A stretch of DNA of 64,000 nucleotides from Paralichthys olivaceus. Lineage: Eukaryota > Chordata > Actinopteri > Pleuronectiformes > Paralichthyidae. This document shows, in pieces, positions 45,950 through 58,500 of the stretch (its first letter is position 1; each line of letters starts with the position of its first letter). The notes under the pieces are model-generated. The model was not told the DNA's origin and made no database searches. It saw only the letters and a program-made list of their open reading frames with translations. The position numbers and the translations under genes are program-made. Location: contig NC_091099.1 of NCBI RefSeq assembly GCF_024713975.1, positions 9,934,501 to 9,998,500 of the forward strand. Direction: 5' to 3'.

Positions 45950-48900
45950 TCAGATCTGTTCATTACTACTGAAGGACGAGGCAACGTGAGTGTAATGAAA
46001 ATGGAGTGCGACATCTGCAAAGTGCAAACACAGAGAGGAAACTGTTTGCTGCATTCTGTCAAGGTGGGTGGTGGCATGAAGCAGACACCAAGGATACATG
46101 GAAAACACACAGGGAGGCACCGATGTGGTGTTGTTGTGCACGGTTTGTTTCTTAATGGCTGATATCAGCAGTTATGTGATATTGTAATATTGATTGACAT
46201 TTAGGGAAATCAATTGCTTCAAAAACAACATCCAAAACAATAACAGCATATGTCACAAAAACTTACTCTCAAGTAAACCCAGTGGGGCTGTGTGGGTTGC
46301 AGCTCCTGGCATTAAACAATCAGAGCTATTATTTTAAATGGCACATACTCCCTCAACAGACTAGAACTTTATTAGAGGAAGAAAGAACAAAGAAAACACA
46401 GTATGTCAAACAAATCAAATTTCTGCTCAGTCCAGATAACAATATGAAAGGCAGCGCTGTTGACATATGACATAAAGACATTCCAGGTCTTTTCAAATGT
46501 GTGTGTGAAAATTCACCACCTCTTTAATCCAGTTTGTGTGTGAAGGTGGAGCTGGGGATTTCCATTTCAACAATATCAATCTCCCAGCTAACAAAGTGGT
46601 GGATGCTATCATTACCTTATTAGCTGAAGAGATATTAAGCGAGACGGACGAAACTAAGCAGCTACAGCATCATTAGACTCCTCCTAGTATCATGGGCCCT
46701 TGTTCCAGTATGGGGGGGGCTTGGTCTTCAGAGTGACTTGTCCTGCCGGCTCCTCTCACTCTTTTTTTTATTGTCTCTCAGGGTCATCAGGTGGAGGTGC
46801 AGTCCAGTGGAGGACATGTCACAGGTGTGGGCACCATCCACGGAAATGTGGACATCAGGACGCGTGGAGACAGTGTAAGGACGAGTGTGTTTTTACTTGG
46901 TACTGGTTGGTCTCACACTCAGCAGACATTAGGGGGCAGCAGCAGCCTGAACACACAATCCATAACTGTCTAACTATGAATGCAGGCATGGCTGTCTGTG
47001 TGTGTGTCTCTATCCTTTAAATGTCTTAACAATTGCTTGTCCGATGGACATCAAACTTCCCGGGTGTATTGCTTAGGATCCAAACAAATGCAGAGGCAAT
47101 TGTGAAGTTATTAAATAAACAGTTCCTGAGAAAATCAACAGACAGATTTTCCTCCATTTATTTTAAACTGTAAACTGCGCTTGCTGTTACCATGGTTAAC
47201 TCTCTGATAGTGTCCCTGACGACATCTTGAAAGGTCTCGTTCCAGCATGAAGGGCACAGCACTCATTTGTCCACATGTGTTTAAAAAGCTCTGAGTTTTA
47301 TGTTTTACCACATCACCTGCCTGTGGCCTCGTGCAGTGATGGGTTGCATGTGTTCGCAGGCTGTGGATGTCAAGAAGCTCCAGGGCACCAGGATGAATGT
47401 CTCAACAGAACACGGGCCTCTGAAGGTCAAAGCCATCTACGCTGACTCCAGCTGCATCTCCTCGTGCTCAGGCAGAGTACAGCTGGGGCATGTGCACGGT
47501 GAGCTAGCAGTAGCATCCACCTCTCATCTATATAAGCATCTATAAAGTGTATAGTATGTGTATATAACCTCAACTGTGCTGTTTGTGTGGTCAGTGCTGC
47601 AGACAGTGAAGCAGGAAGCATGAAGTTTACTCTATTGCTGCGATGAGTTTGAATTACAGTTAGTACTTTGACTCTACTACATTTCAGAGTAGTTTTCACT
47701 CCACATTTATTCGACAGTTATTGCTACCAGATATTTTTTTGTTTTGACATGCTATCTATGAAATGTGTACTTAATAACACAAAAATGAACGAATACACAC
47801 AACAAAGTAAAACACAGATTAGAACAAAACAAAAACAGAGAAGTGGGTTAAGGGTCAGAAAAAAAGTCCATGGACACTAGAGGTCGAGGAACGTCCAAAA
47901 TAAACATCCCAGATATTAAGAAACTTGGACTGGGAGCCTGATTTCAAGGTATAAACAGGAAACCATGTCATTAAACCCTTTTAATAGCAAGATTTCCACT
48001 TTCTTAGAATAACCCTTTAAGCTGTGATCACACCAAACATGAGGGTTTGTTTTCATGTTGGAAGGAAGCGTCGTCAAATAATTAGAGATATTTAGAATTT
48101 GAAGATTTTACATACTGAACACAGCAAAAAAAAGGAAAGGCCTTACAAATATAGTTTATCTATCACTGAGTTGTATTTCCTTTAAAAATGTATAAGATAT
48201 AAACCATGTGAAAATGTCAACTGCATTCCAATAAAACAAATCATTTTTGGGAGTTCAACATTTTTTCAAGAACACTTTGACATAAGGACTGAAGGAGGAG
48301 GAGGAGAAAGAGGATCCTCTCAACTTCATCTCCAGCCATTTGCACCAATAATGATAAAACACAGCTAAAAGGTGCTTGCAAGTTAAAAATGTGAACAGTG
48401 CGAAACCATTCAAAGCAGTTTGAAGATCTCACAGCATTAGACAACATTAGAGCACAAATAGAATACAATTGTTACAAATCAGAAAATAATTAAAAGCTGA
48501 ATAAAGAAAAAATTATAAAATGATTTAAACAGTTGTTAAGATCAAGGCTATAATAAAATTAGATAAATAAATAAAAGTTAAACGTTAAAATATCCTGTCG
48601 CTGTTGGAGGTCACTGTGACATCTGGGACGACAGAGTTCATGTGGTGCAGTGTGACACATCTGTGTTGTGTTAAACTGGTCGGTCAAGCAGGGCTTTGGT
48701 ATGTGAGGAATTCTGGGCTCTGACCCAACAACGTCCATTTAACTGCAATGTGCTCACAATTACTGACGTATTCTGTACTTGTTTGTTTGTTCTGGATGCG
48801 GCTGTAAAACAGGTTGGTTGTAAAAAAAACAAACACCTATTGTGGGAAGAAGTGATGGAATGAGAAAGACAAACAGCTCCATGACACGATGAGAAGAATG

Positions 48901-50082
48901 ATGAGTGCATCATCTTCGTAGAATTTTAATCTGTTCCTCACAGTATTGGGCCTCACATCAAAGAATGCATGGAAACAATTATCCTGTAAACTTCAGGTTT
49001 ATGATACAGTAAAGTATGTGTCAGAGGTCGTGTGTCTCTAATATTCCACGGTCTTAACGTCTCTGTTTACCTATAGTTTACTTTAAATGATCTGACAGCT
49101 CGTTATGTTGTCTTTGATTCAAAGGTGACGCCTCTGTGAAGAACGTGTCTGGAGATACAGTCATAGGTGAGCAGACTGATTACACAATCTCTTTCGTATG
49201 GTTTCTATCAGCAGCTGCTGAAAAGCAAAACACGTGAGGCTTGCTTTGCTTTCGCAGATGGTTCAAATAGTTCCCTGGATGTTTCCTCTCACAGCGGAGG
49301 CATCGATGTCTATGTGGGAGATGGCGGCAGTGCTGAACTCCACAGTGAGGAAGGTAAACACACGGTTTGAGGAAAATATTCATTTGATGAACCCTAGCTA
49401 CCTTTTGAGTCGTACTCTCATTCTCCTGTCGTACGCAGGAGCGGTGTGTGTGCGTGTCCCATCCTCACTGAAAGCCGGGGTGGAGCTCTGCGGAGCGGAG
49501 GTGGAAATCCTCCCAGATGTTGTCCTGGATGGAGCAGAAAACCACACAGCTCAAGGCCAAACCACAGTTACTGGTAAACCATTATTAGTTTTCATGACAT
49601 TACACTTTATTTTATTGTTCAAGAAAGAACGAGGATCTCCGCCAAGGCAACAACAGGCTCCTTAAGTTCAAGCTGCTCCGCACACACTCATAGATATCAG
49701 TCCTATAAAGGTAGAATTTTTACAATCAAGATTTCTACATTATTTCTTGTGAAATTCACAAAAATGTAAAATAAAAAAAGAAAATACTCATAACTAGCAG
49801 AAAAACTAAACTGGATCTGTCCCAAATTTTAATGGGTTATTTCCAAGTTTCGTGGAAATCTGTCCAGTAGTTTCTGCGTTATCCTGCTGAAAAACACAAA
49901 CAGGGGAATTAACTAAACCCTTAACAACCACCTTTCTGTATCTGTTACATCCTCCAAATATTCTCTCAGGTTATCTGAATGGAGCGTCTCCAGTGGACCG
50001 GTGGGTGAAAGCTCGGGCAGACCGAGGATCTGTCACTCTGAAGACACAGAGCTGGTTTGAGTCGTTGAAGCTGGGGAGCTGA
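45378..50082 (+). CDS. fam185a: FAM185A (DUF4097-type repeat protein, probably mitochondrial)
   Basis: Eight coding exons: 45378-45795, 45954-46063, 46782-46874, 47360-47498, 49125-49166, 49258-49353, 49439-49573, 49970-50082. They total 1,146 nt, 381 residues (human 392), all in phase. The N-terminus, MMFWSSAAQRGGVGLLRRW and on, is rich in Arg and Ser with almost no acidic residue, as in a mitochondrial presequence. The rest consists of short repeating strands with glycine turns (GRGNVSVMKMECDICKVQ, GNVDIRTRGDS, HSGGIDVYVGDGGSAELHS) typical of the DUF4097 beta-solenoid fold. The function of FAM185A is unknown. The ATG at 45378 has A at -3; an in-frame ATG at 45348 has a weaker context and would spoil the presequence. 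It is followed tail to tail by fbxl13, as in human 7q22. Intron 1 is only 158 bp and mostly (GT)n. Confidence 0.92.
45863..45948. repeat. (GT)n microsatellite abutting the fam185a exon 2 acceptor
   Basis: About 42 GT units with one TTTG interruption run to within 5 bp of the acceptor TCTCAG at 45948-45953. It makes up more than half of fam185a intron 1. Confidence 0.95.
49630..49925 (+). repeat. CTGTCCAGTAG-type dispersed repeat in fam185a intron 7
   Basis: Contains CTCCGCCAAGGCAACAACAG, CACTCATAGATATCAGTCCT, GTTTCGTGGAAATCTGTCCA and TGCGTTATCCTGCTGAAAAA. Confidence 0.7.
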
Positions 50083-50397
50083 GTTGTGACTGACTTCACA
50101 CTTACAGACAGAGACCTTTACCTCACTGATGAACTCTCTGCTCAGGATAAACTGTTAATGAGGAAATGATATCTATAGTATTTAACAAATGTTCTCTATG
50201 TGTTAAAAACCAGTGTACATACAGTTTCCTGAGGGTGGGGAGTGAACTGTGTAACTTACAACTGGTTTGTTATTAATGATAAAATATTAACTTGAACAAG
50301 AAATCTCAGTTTGTGACATTAGCATCAAATGTCTTCACTGTCATATTTAATTAGTTACAAAATATATTTTTTTAAATCATGCCTATTATTGAAAGTT

Positions 50398-50403
50398 AAT
50401 AAA
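50398..50403 (+). terminator. Polyadenylation signal AATAAA (fam185a)
   Basis: Canonical hexamer 316 bp after the fam185a stop. It marks the likely end of the transcript before the convergent fbxl13. Confidence 0.5.
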
Positions 50404-51681
50404 TACAAAATGTTTATCTTAACAATTCATATTTATATCTTTAAACATATTTCCTAAAATCCTCTTTGCACATCCCAAAAGAGCGTCATGCTAGTGCCTC
50501 AAATGAACTATTCAACTATAATGAGCTTCATCTCAGTGGAGCATCTTAGATGTCCCAGAATTAGTTTTCACATGAAACAAATCCACACACTGTTAAACAG
50601 TAGAATTAAAACCAAGTGCAAAGCAAGACATCAAGGTTGTAAATTAAAAATGCATTATTTTAATTTAATAAGCATAAATAACTAAACCGTTTTAAAGGGA
50701 ACAGGAACAATAATGTGTACACAAACACATTCACTGGAAAAACAATTACAAAGATTTGAAATATATTTAACAAGCTCTGAAATGTTACAAATTAACAATG
50801 ATAAAGTTTTGCAACAACAAAGTATAAAGCTACACAAATTATTTTATATCAACAATAGTCATGTCTTAACACCTTAATATGGCTGAATTCACTGGCCACC
50901 GCAGCATCGCCACCACACTGCATTCACACTTTGGATCATCTGTAATAAATAGTTCTATCATTAAATCATTAAGTCTAGTGATTTCTGAATTGTGGCTACA
51001 GCTCAACTGTGTGTTTCATCACTATGTTTCTTTTAACAAGAGCATTTTATACTAAGTTTGTCAATCTGTAATATGGTTAGACTGACACAGATCAATATCA
51101 CCAGCTAAGATGTACAGTGAATATGATGCTAAAATGATGTAGGTAAGCTTTTTTTTAAAACTACATCCACTTAGTTGTTACAATTGACACGGAGATTTGT
51201 GATGGCTGGCTGAACAAAATATATGTGGAGCAAACGAAATGCATGCATACAAAATAAATTAGCTGTATTCCAATGAGAGAAGTATATCATATCCTACAAG
51301 GAAAAATGACGCCTGAGGCAAAACAGTCATGTAAAAACATAGAAAAGCATCAAAGAGTCTGTGAAGTATTTATGTGGAAGACAAACTGTCATCTGCAGGA
51401 TGAAACTTAAGACCGCAGAGTAAAGCATTCCAATGTGAGGAGCTGATGAAGTATAATGTGTCAGGGAGGTGGCAGATGTAGTGCTATGTCTGAGATTGTA
51501 TCCAGACAGAAATGATAAACTCACAGAAGGTGAAGCTGATAACATTTGAATGATTATCTCCAATGTTGGTTTGTAGAAAATGCTTCTTTCACAAATATAC
51601 GATGGAGTGCTGCCGCTGTGGTTTGATTGACAGTGAGGCTACGTGAGGCTCTCTTTTTATAAAGCACTAATAGAGATCTGT
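50404..51681. other. Sequence between fam185a and fbxl13; probably fbxl13 3' UTR in part
   Basis: AT-rich with no coding exon. No unambiguous minus-strand AATAAA was found close to the fbxl13 stop, so the fbxl13 transcript end is undetermined. Confidence 0.4.
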
Positions 51682-52549
51682 TTATATCCTCTCTGTACTC
51701 GCTGCTCTTGTGATCACTGAGTGCTCCACCACTTCCCAGGTGTTCTCAGTCTTGATGGGTCTTGTTACTGGATGCAGAACTTTGCCTGTGTTGCTTCCAG
51801 TCCTGTATGGAGAGAAGTCGTTGCTGTGCTCCCAGTGTTTCACACGAGGCCGCAGCTTTAAGGCGGCCGCCCTGAGGGAACACACATTTCTCATTAAACA
51901 TCCTCATGCGGGACTTTGCGGCACTCTTTGAAGTTTGTGTCCTACTTGGAGATGTTGCTGCAGCAGGTCATCGTGACGGAGCAGAGCGGGGGGCAGATCC
52001 TTTCTATGAGTCGTAGCGTGCGATCGGTGAGAAGCACGCAGCCGCTCACATCCAGCTCTCGCAGGTACTGAGATCCGCTTGTCAGATACTGCATCGCCAT
52101 GTCTGTCATCTGAGGCGAGAAGAGGAAACAAGAAAGTGTGGACCAATGAAAACAATGTGAATAAAGAAAGATGAAGGGCAACATAACATACGTAGCTCTC
52201 TTATGTTGACTTTGAACTACAATGACATTCAGTAGAGTATTTCTCACACTTGAAGATATCAGTTTTCTTAAATTAAATCAAGATCTATGACAGGGATCTG
52301 CCCCCTGATAGGATCTGCACCAAACGAGTTCTTCCCTGAGCCGTACCACATACTTCTTCCAAGTTTTGTGATCATGCATCCAGTAGTTTTTGTGTAATCT
52401 TATTTCCAAAAAAACAAACATAAAACTCCTTAGTGAAGGTAATTAGAGATCCACCATGTTTCAAGCTCCTGTACATGCGCTTCATTTTTCTTTACATGAA
52501 ATGACAAAAGAAAACACAATAGACATTAAAAAGGCTTTAATAGGAAGTG

Positions 52550-52584
<35 letters not shown>

Positions 52585-55500
52585 ACGTGTGTGTGCACGT
52601 GTGTACCTTGGGACAGCCTGACATCCGCAGTGTGACTAGACTCCTGCAGTAGAATGAAATGGCTCTAATGGCCAGGTCAGACAGAGCGACGCAGTGAGAC
52701 ACATCAACACGTTCCAGATCTCTCATGTTCCTGCACAGCTTCTGTTGTCGTGGGGGAACAAATGAAATGATGGAGAGATTTTTGATGAAGGTGAACTGAT
52801 GCCATGTAGGTTAATGAGAAACCACATCTCCAAGAAGATGTCACATCTACATGTTCACATCTGTTTGTGGCAGAAACAGTAAGTGAATGAATAATGACTT
52901 TCCTGAAAACTGCCTAGAAAACAAGTGGTTATGTTTATTTCCTGTCAAGGGTCGACATTAACAAACACTGGAGAACAAAGTAAACTGACTCATCAAAACG
53001 TGTTTCGCCACGTGTTGAAACTCTAGCTGGATTTATACCTCGATGCCAATATCTGTGATGTTGACACACTCTGCAAGGACTAACTTCCTCAGGCTAATGT
53101 CCTCGATGGCAGCCAGCCCCTAAAAAAAACACAAAACTACCAAGTTACAGACTGTTCAACACAAGGGTCCTTATGTTCTCCAGGAATGTGTGACTGTAAT
53201 CTAAATGATACCTGATCCTGGATGTTGCAACCGCTGAGGTCAAGAGAGCAGATCGAGCTGCCACTCAGCCACTCCAGACTCGCGTCGGTCAGTTTCACAC
53301 AGTAACTCAAGTTGAGGTGGGAGAGTTTACACAACCTGATCGATTGTACACAAACACAAAAGAACTGCTGTGTGACACATATCAACAGACCATTACAAGG
53401 TAAGTGCGTAGTGTCTTTGTCTACCTTTGTGCGATCCTCATGACAGACATGTCGGTGAGGAGCCGGCAGTGACTGACGTTCAGCTCTCGCAATTTGGCGA
53501 CTGAGGAGCCTATAGTCAAATATTTGATCCCAGCATCACTCACCCTGAAACACACACATTTACTTCATGCAGCTTATGACATCACAGAAACTTACATAAT
53601 GTGCACTGTGCACCTGTGTACATAAAGCTTTGGTTTTAACTGCATTTTATTTGACTTAAAGCTTTTTGTATTTCGCTTCTCTGTACTTTGTCTGCTACTG
53701 TGACAAATTCATTTCCCCTCGATGCTTCATGTTGCAGATACACACTTGTTGCAAAGCGAGATGTCCAGGTACTGCAGGTTCTTGAGGGTGGCCACAGACT
53801 TAAGGCTGGTGTCAGTCATTCTAGGACATTGTGCGGCGTGGAGTCTGTGGAGGCCTTGTGAGCTGCTGCACAGAGCCTCCCAGCTGACGTCTGAGAGCTG
53901 GGAGTTCCCTTAAGACAGAACAACTGTATCAAGATTGTAGTATTTCATGTGTTGACCTCAGGCTCTAGGCTGCAACATGACCTCACCCTCTGTACTGAGA
54001 GTCTTCAGCGTGGCTGCTTCACTGATGGCTTTAAACGCTATGTCGGAAAGATGATGAGCATCCAGAAGAGAAATGGCAGATAGACAGCGACATCTGGCAA
54101 GTAGTGCCTATTAGAGATGAGGGATGATCCAAACTAAGTTTAAAGGGGTAAAGGGGTTAAGGGGTTAAGGATGTGTGGTCACACAGTTATGCATGAGCTG
54201 ACTTAGTAAATTCTTTTCTAATTTATTCCTTATTTTCTGCCGCAGCCGTTACAGAGCTGGGAAGTGAAGACTGTGTGAAACCTGAGATGTAAGAAATGAT
54301 GAAACTCACCAGGACACAGTTATCGGACAGTGTGGGCATGTCATCAATCACAACTTCTCTAAGTGAAGGGCATCCAGCTGAAAGGTATTTGAACCCGTTT
54401 ACAGTCATCTGGGAGGAGAGAGGGGAAAATGTGTGTCCACGTTGGAATCTGAATCATTTTCCTGGATGCTGTTTTCCTCAGTGCTCACATTCTCTGGGCC
54501 CCATAAAGTGAAACCATACATCTGGATCCAAACTAAATGAACGCACATTTCCAGAGGAGAGTGTGTTTTATGTTGCTGTGCATGTGTCTTATGTTATGGA
54601 GTGTGCACATCTTGAGTGGGTGGGCCAGAGATGATTGTGTAAACCCAACCCTCCACTGGGCCACAGCTGCCTTTTACTCTGCTTCTCCTTCACTTTTCAT
54701 CCATTCGCTTAAAGTGCTGAAAGAGTACAAACAGGGGAGAGCCAGAAACGAGAGAGGAGACACGTGTGAGCAGAGAACAGGGACTGGATCTATCCAAGAC
54801 AGACTCTGCATCCACAGTTGAAGCTGGGACTATAAACCAAACCAAGAGGAGAGCAACAACTGACCTGAGTGCAGCCGGACAGATTGAGGTGGATGAGACT
54901 GTGGCAGCCCTTCCCTGTGGTCAGGTACATAAATCCTTTGTCTGTGAATCTGTAGCAGTAGGCCAGACTCAGGTATTGAAGGTTGAGACAGTTTCTGTTC
55001 AAAACAGATTGTTAGATTCATTTATAAGAAACAAATGATTTGTGAATATAACAGATGTTTTTATGTTGTTTTTAACAAAATTCTGGCATGGGTCAATGTG
55101 AAATATATCCCAAAACATTTTACACAACACTGCTACCCATGGGAGAGAGAGCGAGAGAGAGCCAATGACTGCAAACTGTTGTTTCACTAATCTGTCGATG
55201 ATGCAATCACACAGTCTAGCCAACTTTGTTGTGAGTTCCACATCTGTTCTAAATCGTTACAATGGCTGTACACACTCTGCTTTCAGACGTGAAATAAGAC
55301 CCAGCAGGCTTCTTTTTGGTGGACAAACACAAATGGGGATAATTCTGGGATCTAAAATGACAGAGGCTAGAAAAGATCACTGTGGTACACAGTTGTGTAT
55401 TAGAGCACAACTCGAATCACAAAACCTAACGCCTGATGGATTTACCACATCTGGAGTTTTACCTGGACAGTTCTCTGAGAGTTTTGTCTGTAACAAGTGT

Positions 55501-58500
55501 GCAGGAAAGGTTCAAGTAGAGCAGGCTGGGGCAGCCTTCGACAATTTCCTGAACCATTGTATCCTGTTAAAGAGCAAGGGGTCAAGTTTTACCATCACCG
55601 CAAGAAAATCAATCACAATCAGTGGTGCATTAAAAAAGGATTTATATATTTTTGGTTTTCATGAGATGGAATAAATGTATAAATAATACAAGGAATAAAA
55701 CAACTTAGAACTGCACCACATTTCACACCCTCATAGATATCAGTCTCTTTAGTCTGATTTTCACTAAGATCCCTAAATTATTCTGAGGGAAAATGGTGAA
55801 GGTGTTGGAAAATCGTCTATTTGACAATGTTAAAGAAAGTAATAAAAGACTTCTTGATCCGGATCAAAAGCACCCTTTCAACAAGTTTCGCAGAAATCTG
55901 TCCTGTTGTTTTTGTGCAATTTTCCCTTAAATCAAACAACATGCAAAACAACAGACAGAGGTGAAAACATAACCTCCTTGGCCCAGGTAAAAACTTAATA
56001 AGATACCGGACAACTGCGATCTTACTCTTATCTGTGATTTTCTTCTAAACATTAACAATGAGGACATTTTTGTTAATTTATCAATACTTTATCAATGTTA
56101 AATTGTTGATAGTGTGAACAGTAATATTTGTGATGGATTTACTTATAGATTTAGGATTTTACCACCATCTAAACATTATGGTCTTAACAGTGCTTTACTT
56201 ACTGTGACATTAAAACACTCTGATACATTGAGCTCCTGGAGATTTCTGCATTCACCTTAGAAAAAACAATATACAGAAAAAGAGTAAAGAGCAGATAAAC
56301 AGTTGGTCCATTTCTTTTGTAAATACATTTTTTCTATGAATATGATGTAGGTTGTAATGTGTTAAGTGATATATGACATGTATGATATATAGTGGTCTAG
56401 TTTTAAAGCTGTACATACATTCCTGGACGGCTATGATCTCTTATGCAATGTGTAGCCTCTGTGTAGGCAGCAGCTTTCTTTCATCAACAACAACACTGCT
56501 GACCCATTGCTTTTTTTTTAAGCCTGTTTTTTTAGACTTTTTATCTCAAACTTGTGCTTTGGCTCCAGCTCTTCTAATTGAAAAGACAAACCCTGCAGAG
56601 CTGAGGATGCACATGACCTCTAGTCTCCTCTTCGCCTTCCTGCTCTTCCTCCTGCTCCCGAGCATCGACATGAAAAGGTCAGGAAGAGGAAGAGGAAGAG
56701 GCCTCAAAGGAGCGCGACACAAACTCACACACGACAGGTATGGATTTAGTCTTCACTTCATTCCATTTTTCACAGACTCATTATAATTTCTGAACATGTC
56801 TTTGTGTTTGAACACTGTCAGGGTCAGAGGTGCTGGGCGTCACAGCAGATCAGGCCCCTCCAGGCTTGTGCCACCCGACTGCTCAGAGTCAACAGAATCC
56901 GGAGACGTCTTTGTGGACTGTCAGGAACGACGTCTCTCCTCCGTTCCCAACGCCCAAACCTGGTCCAACGCACCCAAGCACCTCCTTCTAGCACGCAACC
57001 GGATCAAAGTCCTACGTGAGGGGACCTTCTTTGGATACGAGAGTTTAACTACTCTGGACCTGCAGCAGAACCGGATCTCTTCAATTGAGGATGGGGCCTT
57101 CCAGGGCCTGGTGCAACTTAAAACCTTGCTGCTGCAGCACAATAATCTGGAAACGCTTAATGAGGAGGCCCTCATCCCCATGCCAAACATCCGTTACCTG
57201 CGTTTATATGATAATCCCTGGAATTGTCTCTGCCCAATGGACAGTCTTATAAGCACCCTTCAGGTCCCAAGCAACCGCAATTTAGGAAAATATGCCAGGT
57301 GAATGTTTACGCCAAGGATGATGATAGAGTGTGATCTACTGCTCTGATCCCAGAGGCAAACAAGTCATCACTGAATCCCAGAAAGAAAATAAACTGCCTC
57401 CAAATATCACATTTGATTGATTCATGGCTCAACTGTATTTCCTTCTCTAGGTGTGCAGAGCCCTTCAGGTTTAAAGGCAAGAAGCTGAAGCAGATTGATC
57501 CTCAGTTGCTCTGTAAGGAGTCAGACCTGACCGGTGTCCCACAGGGCGACCAAACGGACACCCCAGGCCCTGTGGAGCCGGCTCCATTTCGCAGCAAACC
57601 AGACATAACCACAACTTGCCACACCTACATCTTCCCCCAAATACGAATGGACTGCACGAAACGAGGCAAGTCTGTCATCATCTTATATTTGTGTTAATAT
57701 GGAAGATTAACTGTAGCCATGTGTTTTGAGGTATAAAATTCAGCATGTTTCATATGGATCAGAAGGGTTAAATGAAATATTTGTGTAAGTCAGCGAGTTT
57801 GTTTGCTCATGATGAAATATTACTGTTGCCTGACTGGAATGAATAAACTTTAAATTCTCTAAAGAAGCTTAAGGGCCAGACACAGAGCTGGCAGAGAGAC
57901 ACATCTGGTTTTGGCAGGTGTTTTTTATTCAATGTTATATTGCTCGCTTCCTCCACATCTGACCGAGTCCATGTTAAAGTCATTTGTCACCTCATGAACA
58001 ACTTGGAAAGCACCAGCTAAACAAAGTTTGGCTACTATTTCAGAACAAGTCTGTTGCAAAACATATAGAGGCATTTTAAATTTTACTAAGAATAGACTAA
58101 ATCAATTTTACAGCTATTTGTCTCCTACTGGCAGGAGGCCTGGACATTAGTGTCAAACTCAGGTCGTGGATAGAGGCAGAGCATATTTCCCAGCGTCTGA
58201 CTGAACTCACAGCACAAAACTCAACTTGATGTCTCAGAGCAGTCTTTGGATAGTATAGAGGAAATATTTTTAAGATATTAAGAAAATTAATTGGGAGCAT
58301 ATGAATGCAGTTAAGTTATTTATTGGCAGATGTAAAATAATCAAATGTATATGAGGACCCCCTTAAGTAACCTCATCCTCTGTGTGTCCAGGTCTAACTG
58401 AGGTGCCGACAGGTATCCCAGAGGACGCTGTTCATATTGATCTGTCAAACAATTCAATCCGTCATCTGAGAGCCAAAGATTTCCAAACAGCCAGGGGCCT

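Noticed and set aside
55165-55674. 169-codon plus-strand frame inside fbxl13
   Set aside because: It is the shadow of the fbxl13 exon 55463-55563 on the other strand; it has no domain and no splice context of its own.
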